A stretch of 64,000 bases of DNA from Cellulomonas soli (GCF_013409305.1 NZ_JACBZJ010000001.1:682001-746000); one strand, 5' to 3'. Positions 38,323 through 48,581 are shown, counted from the stretch's first letter. Translations and numbers: made by a program. The notes: a model not told the origin generated them from the letters alone.

Positions 38323-38354
38323 CCATGCCGGACGAGCGCCGGCGCCTGGATCAA

Positions 38355-38383
38355 GGATCTGCCGTGCAGCCGACGAATGTCAA
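38355..38383 (-). promoter_or_regulatory. fru operon promoter, TTGACA-17-GATCCT
   Basis: On the minus strand -35 TTGACA (38378-38383) and -10 GATCCT (38355-38360) are 17 bp apart. The start site would fall near 38348, about 26 nt before the regulator ATG. Confidence 0.65.
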
Positions 38384-38388
38384 GCGAT

Positions 38389-38420
38389 ACGGACAGAATC
38401 AAAGCTAAACGGATGTCCGT
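38389..38420. promoter_or_regulatory. candidate FruR operator (ACGGACA-N18-TGTCCGT)
   Basis: A 7-bp inverted repeat with an 18-bp AT-richer spacer lies just upstream of the -35 element. ACGGACAG and ACGGATGT are also near direct repeats, a layout seen in DeoR-family operators. This stretch is unusually AT-rich for the window. Confidence 0.45.
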
Positions 38421-38454
38421 GCAGGTGGCGAGTGTGGGCATATCCGGGCATGAC

Positions 38455-38493
38455 GACGCCCGGGGCCCGCCGAAGCGGAGACACCCGGGCGTC
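38455..38493 (-). terminator. hairpin terminator after guaB3 (10-bp stem)
   Basis: Bases 38455-38464 pair perfectly with 38484-38493 around a 19-nt loop, past the guaB3 stop codon and before the fru promoter region. Confidence 0.6.
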
Positions 38494-38547
38494 AGGACCA
38501 GCCGTCGCGCGCGGGGAGACCCCGGGCACGGCAGGAGGCGTTCGAGC

Positions 38548-39672
38548 TCAGTGCGGCTGGTACGGAGAGACCACGACCTCGACCCGCTGGAACTCCTTGA
38601 GGTCCGAGTAGCCGGTCGTCGCCATCGCCCGGCGCAGCGCACCGACCAGGTTGAGCGTGCCGTCCGCGGTGTGCCCGGGGCCGAACAGGATCTGCTCGAG
38701 CGTCCCCGCCGTCCCGACCTCGACCCGCTCGCCGCGCGGCAGCTTCGGGTGGTGGGCCTCCGGGCCCCAGTGCCAGCCGCGGCCCGGCGCCTCGGCCGCA
38801 CGCGCCAGGGCGGCGCCGAGCATGACCGCGTCGGCCCCGCACGCGACGGCCTTGACGAGGTCGCCCGAGCGGCCGACGCCGCCGTCGGCGATGACGTGCA
38901 CGTACCGCCCGCCCGACTCGTCCAGGTAGTCCCGACGGGCCGCCGCGACGTCCGCGACGGCGGTCGCCATGGGCGCGTGGATGCCCAGCGAGGTGCGCGT
39001 CGTGTGCGCCGCCCCGCCGCCGAAACCGACGAGCACGCCGGCGGCCCCCGTGCGCATCAGGTGCAGCGCCGCGGTGTACGTCGAGGCGCCGCCGACGATC
39101 ACGGGCACGTCGAGCTCGTAGATGAAGCGCTTGAGGTTGAGCGGCTCCGCCCGGCCCGAGACGTGCTCGGCCGACACCGTGGTGCCGCGGATCACGAAGA
39201 GGTCGACACCGGCGTCGACAACCGTGCGCCACAGCTCCTGCGTGCGCTGGGGCGAGAGCGCCCCGGCGACCGTCACGCCCGCGGCACGGACCTCCTGCAG
39301 ACGCGCCGTGATGAGCTCGGGCTGGATCGGTGCCGCGTAGATCTCCTGCATCCGGGCGGTCGCCCGGGCCGGGTCGAGCGCGGAGATCTCCGCGAGCAGC
39401 GGCGTCGGGTCCTCGTACCGCGTCCACAGACCCTCGAGGTCCAGCACGCCCAGACCGCCCGCACGACCCAGCGCGACGGCCGTCTCGGGGCTGACCACCG
39501 AGTCCATCGGCGCGGACAGCACCGGCAGGTCGAAGTGGTAGGCGTCGATCTGCCAGCCGACCGAGACCTCCTCGGGGTCACGCGTGCGCCGCGAGGGCAC
39601 CACCGCGATGTCGTCGAAGGAGTAGGCCCGCCGTCCGCGCTTGCCGCGGCCGATCTCGATCTCGTTGCTCAC
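38548..39672 (-). CDS. guaB3: GuaB3 family IMP dehydrogenase-related protein
   Basis: This 374-residue TIM-barrel protein of the IMPDH/GMP reductase superfamily starts SNEIEIGRGKRGRRAYSFDDI, which marks the actinobacterial GuaB3 group. LSAPMDSVV, IVGGASTYTAALHLMRTG and VIADGGVGRSGDLVKA are barrel phosphate-binding segments. The catalytic-loop Cys of true IMPDH is absent: the equivalent region reads GGGAAHTTRTSLG. CBS domains are also absent. Its reaction was long unassigned in this group, and a GMP-reductase-like role is possible. GTG 39672 lies 6 nt after TAGCCT. Confidence 0.93.
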   Translation of the reverse strand: MSNEIEIGRGKRGRRAYSFDDIAVVPSRRTRDPEEVSVGWQIDAYHFDLPVLSAPMDSVVSPETAVALGRAGGLGVLDLEGLWTRYEDPTPLLAEISALDPARATARMQEIYAAPIQPELITARLQEVRAAGVTVAGALSPQRTQELWRTVVDAGVDLFVIRGTTVSAEHVSGRAEPLNLKRFIYELDVPVIVGGASTYTAALHLMRTGAAGVLVGFGGGAAHTTRTSLGIHAPMATAVADVAAARRDYLDESGGRYVHVIADGGVGRSGDLVKAVACGADAVMLGAALARAAEAPGRGWHWGPEAHHPKLPRGERVEVGTAGTLEQILFGPGHTADGTLNLVGALRRAMATTGYSDLKEFQRVEVVVSPYQPH

Positions 39673-39678
39673 CGCCCC

Positions 39679-39684
39679 AGGCTA
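39679..39684 (-). promoter_or_regulatory. -10 hexamer TAGCCT, leaderless start of guaB3
   Basis: TAGCCT on the minus strand lies 6 nt before GTG 39672, with no Shine-Dalgarno sequence between. Confidence 0.6.
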
Positions 39685-39827
39685 CCGGGGCGCGCCCGTG
39701 CGCCACGCGGGCCGACCTGCCCGGTCGTGTCGGACGGCGATGCGATGCTGACGTCGGACATCACGGACACGGGTCGCCCGTTCCGGGTGCGCAGACGATC
39801 ACGGCAGCGACGGAGGACGAGTCACCG

Positions 39828-40547
39828 ATGAGCTGGAACGACGGGCCGCTGCTCGGGTTCGACACCGAGACGACCGGCGTCGACGTCGACACCGACCGGA
39901 TCGTCACCGCCGCCCTCGTCCGTCGCGACGCCGCGGGCACGCACGTGCGCACCTGGTTGATCGACCCCGGCGTGGAGATCCCCGCGGGCGCCTCCGCGAT
40001 CCACGGGATCAGCACCGAGCACGCCCGCGAGCACGGGCTCGCGCCGGCTCCGGCGCTCGAGGAGATCGCCGCCACCCTCGCCGAGGCCTTCCGGTCGCTC
40101 ACACCGGTCGTCGCCTACAACGCGGTGTTCGACCTGCGGCTGCTCGACGCCGAGCTGCGCCGGCACGGCCTGCCGACCCTCCCCGACCGGCTCGGCGGCG
40201 AGCCGCGCCCGGTCGTCGACCCCCTCGTCCTGGACCGCGCGGAAGACCCGTACCGCAAGGGCCCGCGCAAGCTCGTCGACCTGTGCGGCCTCTACGGCGT
40301 CGTCGAGCAGGGTTCGCTGCACAGCGCCGACGTCGACGTCGTGGCCACCCTCGACGTGCTCGAGCGGATCGTCGCCCGGTTCCCGCACCTGAGCGCGCTC
40401 GACCACGACGCGCTGCACGAGCACCAGGTCGGCGCGCACCGCACCTGGGCGGAGAACTTCAACGCCTGGCGGGCCGGCAAGGGCCTCGAGGGCCCCGGGG
40501 CCGAGACCGTGTGGCCCGTCCGGGAGCCGGTCGGCACGCTCTGGTAG
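39828..40547 (+). CDS. DEDDh 3'-5' exonuclease
   Basis: This 239-residue exonuclease of the DNA polymerase III epsilon family shows Exo I GFDTETTG, Exo II VAYNAVFDLRLL and Exo III HSADVDV with the catalytic His and Asp. That completes a DEDDh active site for two metal ions. It is not fused to other domains, so a free-standing proofreading or repair nuclease is likely. ATG 39828 has GGAGGA 13 nt upstream. It lies between guaB3 and guaB on the opposite strand and is convergent with guaB. Confidence 0.93.
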   Translation: MSWNDGPLLGFDTETTGVDVDTDRIVTAALVRRDAAGTHVRTWLIDPGVEIPAGASAIHGISTEHAREHGLAPAPALEEIAATLAEAFRSLTPVVAYNAVFDLRLLDAELRRHGLPTLPDRLGGEPRPVVDPLVLDRAEDPYRKGPRKLVDLCGLYGVVEQGSLHSADVDVVATLDVLERIVARFPHLSALDHDALHEHQVGAHRTWAENFNAWRAGKGLEGPGAETVWPVREPVGTLW

Positions 40548-40586
40548 GAGTGCCGACCTGCCTCCGGACGCTCGCCGGACGCGCCG

Positions 40587-42937
<2,351 letters not shown>

Positions 42938-43118
42938 GTCGTCCCCCTTGTGTGTTACCCGTGCGTATCTAGGTTCCTATCGGCCTGCTCGGCGCGTCAG
43001 GTTAGCCACGGCACGGGCACGTCGATCACGGGTCCACGCCCGCGACGGTCGATTCCTCCCCCGATGCGAGGGACACACGAATGTCAACGCCCGTTTTGAC
43101 CCTCGTGGGCGAAGGATT

Positions 43119-44030
43119 TCACCCGATCGTGTCATCGCGCAGCACGACGGCCACGACCTCGTGCAGCAGACCGGTGAACGTCCGCGCCCGATGCACCGAT
43201 CGGGTGAACGGCATGCGCTCGGCCGCCGCGTCGGGCACCACGAGGAACTGCGGCAGGTCCGGATGGGTGTCGACAAGCCGCTGGACGAGGCCGGGATCGA
43301 GGTCGGGGCGTTCGCTCAGATGCACGAGGGCACCCGGACGGCTCATCAGCACGAGCTCGTGCACCCGGTGCGGGCCGACCGGGCCGCCCACGATGCGCGC
43401 GTCGGCGCCGGCCGCGGCCAGGGCGGCCGCGAGCGCGTGCACGGACAACGGCCGGGGTTCGCCCGCCGGCACCACGAGCAGCACCACGGGTGATCCCGCA
43501 GGTGGGGGCACCTGCGTGCGCGTGCGCAGCGCGGCGAGCGCGGCTGCGGCGAGGGTGAGGGTGGCGTCGACGCCGGGCCGGTCGACGACGGTCAGCCGCG
43601 CGAGCGCGTGCACCGACGGCTCGACCAGCTGCGTCCACCACGAGGCGACATCGGCACCGTCGCGCAGAGCGAGCAGGCGGGCGCACCGGTCGGCGTCCCC
43701 GGCCACGGCGGCGTCGACGACGTCCGACGGTGTGATCGACGCCGGTCCGGGGTCTCCCACGGCGCCCAGGTCACCCGTCTGGGCGAGCCGGGCCGCGTCG
43801 GCGGGCGCGACGCCGTCGACGGTGAGACGGCGCATGACGAGGAGGCGGTCGACGTCCTGCGGCGTGTACCGGCGGTGCTGCCCGGGTGCGTGCGCGGAGG
43901 GCCCGAGCCCGTAGCGGCGGTCCCAGGTGCGCAGGGTGGCCGGTGCGACTCCGAGCCGACGGGCGAGGGCGGCGACCGTGAGGGCGGGGGCGGACGACTC
44001 GACGTGCAGCACGTCCTCGTCCGGGGCCAT
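43119..44030 (-). CDS. MerR-family transcriptional regulator
   Basis: This 303-residue protein has an N-terminal MerR helix-turn-helix (LTVAALARRLGVAPATLRTW, GQHRRYTPQDVDRLLVMRRL). The larger C-terminal part resembles the helical and Rossmann region of CarH/LitR-type proteins but lacks the DxHxxG and Wx9EH cobalamin signatures. The nearest stretch is WWTQLVEPSVHALARL. A vitamin B12 light sensor is therefore unlikely. ATG 44030 lies 6 nt after CACAAT, supporting this start over an in-frame ATG at 44126. It is divergent from whiB, with about 210 bp between them. Confidence 0.85.
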   Translation of the reverse strand: MAPDEDVLHVESSAPALTVAALARRLGVAPATLRTWDRRYGLGPSAHAPGQHRRYTPQDVDRLLVMRRLTVDGVAPADAARLAQTGDLGAVGDPGPASITPSDVVDAAVAGDADRCARLLALRDGADVASWWTQLVEPSVHALARLTVVDRPGVDATLTLAAAALAALRTRTQVPPPAGSPVVLLVVPAGEPRPLSVHALAAALAAAGADARIVGGPVGPHRVHELVLMSRPGALVHLSERPDLDPGLVQRLVDTHPDLPQFLVVPDAAAERMPFTRSVHRARTFTGLLHEVVAVVLRDDTIG

Positions 44031-44036
44031 CCGACG

Positions 44037-44042
44037 ATTGTG
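44037..44042 (-). promoter_or_regulatory. -10 hexamer CACAAT, leaderless start of the MerR gene
   Basis: CACAAT on the minus strand lies 6 nt before ATG 44030. The same hexamer and spacing occur before coaA. Confidence 0.55.
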
Positions 44043-44118
44043 CCAGGGCGCCGCAGGGGGCCGTCCACCTGCGCGAACAGGACCGAAGCGCGTCAGCAGA
44101 AGAACGCGCGAACGGGCC

Positions 44119-44147
44119 TTGAACAACTCTTGGCGCGGTTGTAGCGT
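44119..44147 (+). promoter_or_regulatory. whiB promoter, TTGAAC-17-TAGCGT
   Basis: The -35 TTGAAC (44119-44124) and -10 TAGCGT (44142-44147) are 17 bp apart. The start site near 44154 gives a leader of about 90 nt before whiB. Confidence 0.7.
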
Positions 44148-44243
44148 GGCAATCCGTACGGTTCATCCGTACATCCGGACCACCACGGAGCGGTGTGGGC
44201 CCTCAGGGCCGGCGACCGCTCGGAGCGACCGAGGAGCGTGCAC

Positions 44244-44540
44244 ATGGCCGAGATCTCGCGACTGCCCGGACCGGTGATGGACCTGTGGGAATGGCAGTTC
44301 GACGGTGCCTGCCGCGAGGCCGACCACGACCTGTTCTTCCACCCCGAGGGCGAGCGCGGTGCGGCGAGGCGACGGCGGGCCGAGGCGGCCAAGGCCATCT
44401 GCAGCACGTGCCCCGTGCTGCGCGAGTGCCGCGAGCAGTCCCTGACCGTGCGCGAGCCGTACGGCGTCTGGGGCGGCCTGTCGGAGGACGAGCGCACCGC
44501 CGTGCTGCTCGAGCGCGCCGGACGGCGCAGCGCCTCCTGA
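44244..44540 (+). CDS. WhiB-family iron-sulfur transcription factor
   Basis: This 98-residue WhiB-like protein has the four cluster-binding cysteines C23, C53, C56 and C62 (CSTCPVLREC) and the turn motif GVWGG at 74-78 followed by a basic C-terminus. WhiB proteins bind a 4Fe-4S cluster and act with the principal sigma factor. ATG 44244 follows GAGGAG with 7 nt spacing. An in-frame ATG 51 nt upstream would add a segment with no family similarity. The exact subclass cannot be fixed by eye. It is actinobacteria-specific, which supports the taxonomic call. Confidence 0.95.
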   Translation: MAEISRLPGPVMDLWEWQFDGACREADHDLFFHPEGERGAARRRRAEAAKAICSTCPVLRECREQSLTVREPYGVWGGLSEDERTAVLLERAGRRSAS

Positions 44541-44617
44541 CCCAGACCGTCCTGAACTCGAACCCTGCGCCGAACCACACCCGGCCGAACCACACCCGGC
44601 ACCTGAGTCTGCGCCAG

Positions 44618-44659
44618 ACGACGAGAGCCCCCACCCGATCGGGTGGGGGCTCTCGTCGT
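44618..44659. terminator. 42-nt perfect palindrome, bidirectional terminator
   Basis: Bases 44618-44638 are the exact reverse complement of 44639-44659, a 21-bp stem with no spacer. It lies between whiB (+) and groES (-), which converge, so one hairpin can stop both. It is preceded by a 15-bp direct repeat (CGAACCACACCCGGC) near 44571-44600. Confidence 0.85.
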
Positions 44660-44686
44660 ACCGGGCCGCGAGGCCTCAGCAGCGGG

Positions 44687-44983
44687 TCACTTGACCACGA
44701 CCGCCAGGATGTCGCGAGCGGACAGGATCAGGTACTCCTCGCCGGAGTACTTCACCTCGGTGCCGCCGTACTTGGAGTAGATGACCTTGTCGCCGACGGC
44801 CACGTCGAGCGGGACGCGATTGCCCTTGTCGTCGATGCGACCGGGGCCGACAGCCAGGACCTCGCCCTCCTGGGGCTTCTCCTTGGCGCTGTCCGGGATG
44901 ACGAGACCGGAGGCGGTCGTCTGCTCCGCCTCGAGCGTCTTGACGACGATGCGGTCCTCGAGCGGCTTGATGGAGACCGACAC
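44687..44983 (-). CDS. groES: co-chaperonin GroES
   Basis: This 98-residue Cpn10 forms the lid of the GroEL folding chamber. [18 protein letters not shown], the mobile loop [20 protein letters not shown] and [15 protein letters not shown] are diagnostic. GTG 44983 follows GGGGAGG with 6 nt spacing. No groEL follows: the next feature downstream is a terminator and then convergent whiB. Its promoter carries a CIRCE element, so HrcA control under heat stress is expected. Confidence 0.97.
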   Translation of the reverse strand: MSVSIKPLEDRIVVKTLEAEQTTASGLVIPDSAKEKPQEGEVLAVGPGRIDDKGNRVPLDVAVGDKVIYSKYGGTEVKYSGEEYLILSARDILAVVVK

Positions 44984-45109
44984 AGCGGACCTCCCCTTCG
45001 CGTGTGAGTGCGTGCGTGAGTTGTCTGTGCCGCACGTGCGGGCCACCGTCGTCGCGGGTGCCGGGGCCTGTCGGTGCGGGCGGCGCTCCCGGAGGAGTGC
45101 CAGCAACTC

Positions 45110-45138
45110 ACTCTAGGAACGGGTTAGCACTCGGTCAA
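45110..45138 (-). promoter_or_regulatory. groES promoter, TTGACC-17-TAGAGT
   Basis: On the minus strand -35 TTGACC (45133-45138) and -10 TAGAGT (45110-45115) are 17 bp apart. The -35 hexamer lies inside the CIRCE spacer. The leader is about 120 nt long. Confidence 0.75.
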
Positions 45139-45150
45139 GGCGAGTGCCAG
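45124..45150. promoter_or_regulatory. CIRCE operator (HrcA site)
   Basis: TTAGCACTC-N9-GAGTGCCAG matches the consensus TTAGCACTC-N9-GAGTGCTAA at 16 of 18 arm positions, with the exact 9-nt spacer. It straddles the groES -35 hexamer. Another half-site-like CTGGCACTC lies about 30 bp downstream on the minus strand. Confidence 0.9.
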
Positions 45151-45234
45151 CCGTCCGCGCCTGGCGAACACCGGGAGGCGTGCTGTGCCGCGAGACGGTG
45201 CCCCTGGCGGGCGCCGCGTGCGAGGATCGGCCGC

Positions 45235-46422
45235 ATGGACGCCCAGGGGCTCGCCCAGCTGCTCAGCCCGACCGGATGGGCGCTGCTGTCGGCGCTGCCG
45301 CCCTACGACGAGGCCCGCACCATGGCCCTGTCCGAACGCCTGCGGCACGAGGGACTGGACCCGGCGCTCGTCGCCGCCGCCCTCACCCAGTCGCGGCTGC
45401 GCGCGAAGGGGCACGCCAAGTTCGGTGACTTCGCCGACGGGATGCTCTTCACCCCCGCGGGCCTCGAGCAGGCCACCCGGCTGACCGTCGCCGCCCAGCA
45501 CGCCCGCCGCTACCTCTCTGCGGGCTCGACGCACGTCGCCGACCTGACCTGCGGCATCGGTGCGGACTCGATGACGTTCGCCGGGGTCGGGCTGCGCGTG
45601 CTGGCCACCGATGTCGACGAGATCACCGCGTCGGTCGCCACCGTCAACCTGCGGCACTTCCCCGAGGCGGAGGTCCGGCACGCCGACGGGCTCGACCTGG
45701 ACCTCGCCGCGGAGGGCGTCGACGCGGTCTACGCCGACCCGGCGCGACGCACGTCGTCCGGGAGCCGCGTGTTCGACCCGGCCGCCTACTCCCCGCCGCT
45801 CGACGCCGTGCTCGCCGTCCGGGCGCAGGTGCCCGCGCTCGGCCTCAAGCTCGGACCCGGGATCCCGCGCGCCGCCGTACCCGCCGACGCCGAGGCCCAG
45901 TGGGTGTCCGTCGACGGCGACGTCGTCGAGGTCGGTCTGTGGTTCGGCCCGCTCGCGCCCGACGGGCCGGGGCGCAGTGCGCTCGTGCTGCACCACGGCA
46001 CCTCGCACGTGCTGCGTTCCACGCCCGAGGACGACCCGCACCCACCGGTCGGCCCGGTCGGCGCCTACTTGTACGAGCCGGACGGCGCGGTGATCCGCGC
46101 CGGGCTGGTCGGCACGGTCGCCCACGAGGTGCACGGTCGCCTGCTGGACCCCACGATCGCCTACGTGACCTCCGACACGCTGCACGACCTGCCGACCGCG
46201 ACGGCCTACCGCGTGCTCGACACCCTGCCGTTCGGCCTGAAGCGTCTTCGGACCTACCTGCGCGGCCGGGACGTCGGCCGGATCACCATCAAGAAGCGCG
46301 GCACGGCCGTCGTGCCCGAACAGCTGCGCAGCCAGCTCGACCTGCGCGGGACGACGGAGGCGACGATCGTGCTCACGCGCGTCGGCGGCACCCAGCAGGT
46401 GCTCGTCGTGGAGAGCGTCTGA
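45235..46422 (+). CDS. class I methyltransferase with THUMP-like domain
   Basis: This 395-residue protein has an N-terminal helical region, a Rossmann SAM-binding motif (VADLTCGIGADSMTF), the acidic strand LATDVDE and DAVYADPARR as motif IV. The C-terminal part with KRLRTYLRGRDVGRITIKKR and TEATIVLTRV matches the THUMP-like domain found in actinobacterial proteins of this kind. RNA methylation is plausible, but the target is unknown. ATG 45235 follows GAGGA with 8 nt spacing. Its stop codon overlaps the next start as TGATG. Confidence 0.85.
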   Translation: MDAQGLAQLLSPTGWALLSALPPYDEARTMALSERLRHEGLDPALVAAALTQSRLRAKGHAKFGDFADGMLFTPAGLEQATRLTVAAQHARRYLSAGSTHVADLTCGIGADSMTFAGVGLRVLATDVDEITASVATVNLRHFPEAEVRHADGLDLDLAAEGVDAVYADPARRTSSGSRVFDPAAYSPPLDAVLAVRAQVPALGLKLGPGIPRAAVPADAEAQWVSVDGDVVEVGLWFGPLAPDGPGRSALVLHHGTSHVLRSTPEDDPHPPVGPVGAYLYEPDGAVIRAGLVGTVAHEVHGRLLDPTIAYVTSDTLHDLPTATAYRVLDTLPFGLKRLRTYLRGRDVGRITIKKRGTAVVPEQLRSQLDLRGTTEATIVLTRVGGTQQVLVVESV

Positions 46423-47570
46423 TGGCCGCGCCCGTCCGGCTCCCGTTCGCGCGTTCCGAGCGGTCGACGGTCGGCATCGAGTGGGAGCTCGCGCTCGTCG
46501 ACGTCGACTCCGGCGACCTGCGGCAGGCCGCCCCGACGATCCTCGAGGCGGTACGCACCGACGACGGGCTCGACCACCCGAACATCAAGCAGGAGCTGCT
46601 GCTCAACACGGTCGAGGTCGCCTCCGGCAAGTGCACGACCGTCGGGGAGGCCGGCGAGGACCTGCGCCGCGCGGTCGAGCAGGTCCAGGCGGCGGCGACG
46701 CCCCTGCGGATCGACGTCATGGGCGGCGGCACGCACCCGTTCGCGCACTGGGCCCGCCAGAAGGTCACCGACAAGCAGCGGTACGCCACCCTGATCGACC
46801 GCACGCAGTGGTGGGGCCGGCAGATGCTCATCTACGGCGTGCACGTGCACGTGGGCATCGAGAACCGCGCCAAGGTGCTGCCGATCTCGCGGGCGATGCT
46901 CACGGTCTTCCCGCACATCCAGTCGTTGTCGGCGTCCTCGCCGTTCTGGGCGGGCAAGGACACCGGGTACGCGTCCAACCGAGCCCTGATCTTCCAGCAG
47001 CTGCCGACCGCCGGCCTCCCGTTCACGTTCGACCGGTGGGAGCAGCTCGAGCAGTACGTCGGCGACATGATGCACACCGGCGTGATCGACCAGTTCGACG
47101 AGGTCCGCTGGGACATCCGCCCCTCGCCCCGGTTCGGCACGCTCGAGATGCGCATCGCGGACGGCGCGACGAACCTCCTCGAGGTCACCGCCATCTCGGC
47201 GCTGACGCACTGCTTCGTCGAGCACTTCTCCACGCTGCTCGACCGCGGCGAGACGTTGCCGACCCTGCCGACCTGGTACGCGCAGGAGAACAAGTGGCGT
47301 TCGGCGCGCTACGGCATGGACGCGATCGTCATCACGGATGCCGACGGCGCCGAGGAGCTGGTCACCGACTCGGTCGCGCACTGGCTGACCGAGCTGGCCC
47401 CCGTCGCCGAGCGGCTGGGCTGCTCCGTCGAGCTCGAGCAGGTCCGGGTCATCCTGCGCCGCGGGGCCTCGTACCAGCGGCAGCGCGCGGCGGCCCGCCG
47501 GCACGCGGGCGAGCTCGACGCGGTGGTGCGCTCGCTCGTCGCCGAGATGCGGGCCGGGCGTCCGTTGTAG
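46422..47570 (+). CDS. carboxylate-amine ligase (glutamate-cysteine ligase family 2, YbdK-like)
   Basis: This 382-residue member of the GCS2 family shows GIEWELALVDVD at the N-terminus, GGGTHPFAHW, YGVHVHVGIENR and LEMRIADG. These are the ATP, metal and amino-acid binding segments. YbdK-type enzymes show weak gamma-glutamylcysteine synthetase activity. Actinobacteria mostly use mycothiol, so the true substrate here is uncertain. It overlaps the methyltransferase gene by one base and is cotranscribed with it. Confidence 0.9.
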   Translation: MAAPVRLPFARSERSTVGIEWELALVDVDSGDLRQAAPTILEAVRTDDGLDHPNIKQELLLNTVEVASGKCTTVGEAGEDLRRAVEQVQAAATPLRIDVMGGGTHPFAHWARQKVTDKQRYATLIDRTQWWGRQMLIYGVHVHVGIENRAKVLPISRAMLTVFPHIQSLSASSPFWAGKDTGYASNRALIFQQLPTAGLPFTFDRWEQLEQYVGDMMHTGVIDQFDEVRWDIRPSPRFGTLEMRIADGATNLLEVTAISALTHCFVEHFSTLLDRGETLPTLPTWYAQENKWRSARYGMDAIVITDADGAEELVTDSVAHWLTELAPVAERLGCSVELEQVRVILRRGASYQRQRAAARRHAGELDAVVRSLVAEMRAGRPL

Positions 47571-47605
47571 CCGGCTGCCGATCCGACGATCGTGCGCCGG
47601 ACTCC

Positions 47606-47645
47606 ACTAGTTGACGTTGGCGACTAGTTGACATTGCCAGCTAGT
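47606..47645. promoter_or_regulatory. tandem ACTAGTTGAC repeats before padR (candidate operator)
   Basis: ACTAGTTGACGTTGGCG (47606-47622) is followed directly by ACTAGTTGACATTGCCAG (47623-47640) and a third partial CTAGT. The repeat period is 17 bp, each unit carries the palindrome ACTAGT, and the second contains a -35-like TTGACA (47628-47633). The cluster ends 18 bp before the padR ATG, a natural site for autoregulation. Confidence 0.6.
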
Positions 47646-47662
47646 CGGCGAGACCATCTTCC

Positions 47663-48037
47663 ATGCCCGCCGATCACGACCCGCAGATGCTCAAGGGGGT
47701 CCTCCCCCTGCTCGTGCTCGCCTCGCTCGCGCACGCCGAGTCGTACGGGTACGAGCTGGTCGTGCGCCTGCGCGAGGACGGCCTGACCGACCTGTCCACC
47801 GGCACGCTCTACCCCGTGCTCACCCGACTCGAACGCGACAGGCTGATCAGCTCCCGGCTCGTCGCCTCCCCGTCCGGCCCCGCACGCAAGTACTACCTGC
47901 CGACCGACGAGGGCCGCACCGCCCTGACCGACCGCTCCGCGGCCTGGACCCAGCTGGTCAGTGCCGCACGCACCGTCCTCGGACGCGTGCCGACCGGCGA
48001 CCTTCGCCTCACCGACCACGAAGGAGACCCCCGATGA
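47663..48037 (+). CDS. PadR-family transcriptional regulator
   Basis: This 124-residue PadR winged-helix protein (LKGVLPLLVLASLAHAESYG, TGTLYPVLTRLERDRLI, SGPARKYYLPTDEGRTAL) probably represses itself and the downstream membrane gene, which it overlaps by 4 nt (ATGA). The pairing with a HAAS-type membrane protein is the usual PadR module layout in Gram-positive bacteria. No Shine-Dalgarno sequence is evident. GACCAT ends 5 nt before the ATG. Confidence 0.93.
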   Translation: MPADHDPQMLKGVLPLLVLASLAHAESYGYELVVRLREDGLTDLSTGTLYPVLTRLERDRLISSRLVASPSGPARKYYLPTDEGRTALTDRSAAWTQLVSAARTVLGRVPTGDLRLTDHEGDPR

Positions 48038-48561
48038 GCTCACCTGCCACCCCGGCCCGCCCGGGTGCGCGCGACCGCTGGCGCCGGGACGTGTACCTGC
48101 TGCGGTTCGGCGCGGCCATGCAGGACCACCCGTACCGGCAGTACCGCAGGATCCGCGCCGAGGTACGCGCCTCGGTCGACGCCGCAGCCGCGGACGTGGG
48201 CATGCGCCGCGCGCTCGAGGATCTTGGTGCGCCCCGACGCCTCGCCCTCGCCTACCTCGACGAGCTGGACCGGGACCGTCCGCGATGGACCGACGGTGCC
48301 GTGCTCGGCGCGATCATCGGGATCGGGTTCCCCGCCTACATGTTCCTCGCCTACGCCCTGGGCGCGATCGACACCCTCGACGCCGCCGGTGGCGGGAGCG
48401 TGCGGCTGAGCTGGCTCGGCGCCCCGGTCACGGCCACGTCCGACGCCGGCGGGATGTCCGTCGACCTCGTGCTGTCGTGGCAGGGCACGGCGGTCAGCGC
48501 GGGCCTCTTCGCCCTCGCGTTCGCGCTCGGCGCGCGGGTGTGGCGCCTACGTCGGCACTGA
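48034..48561 (+). CDS. membrane protein with HAAS-like signalling domain
   Basis: This 175-residue protein starts with a helical cytoplasmic region (residues 15-85, WRRDVYLLRFGAAM, ALEDLGAPRRLALAYLDEL), as in the DUF1700/HAAS family. Two transmembrane helices follow, at about 92-115 and 150-170, with an extracytoplasmic loop between. In PadR modules the HAAS protein is the regulated partner, often linked to membrane stress. The family assignment rests on the layout, not on a diagnostic motif. Confidence 0.75.
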   Translation: MSSPATPARPGARDRWRRDVYLLRFGAAMQDHPYRQYRRIRAEVRASVDAAAADVGMRRALEDLGAPRRLALAYLDELDRDRPRWTDGAVLGAIIGIGFPAYMFLAYALGAIDTLDAAGGGSVRLSWLGAPVTATSDAGGMSVDLVLSWQGTAVSAGLFALAFALGARVWRLRRH

Positions 48562-48581
48562 CGGCCAACTCGCAGGAGGGC

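Noticed and set aside
43119..44126. The longer MerR start at 44126
   Set aside because: It adds 32 residues unlike the family and ignores the CACAAT hexamer that places transcription start at ATG 44030.
45095..45103. A second CIRCE element downstream of the first
   Set aside because: Only a single half-site-like CTGGCACTC is present, without a matching arm at the 9-nt spacing.
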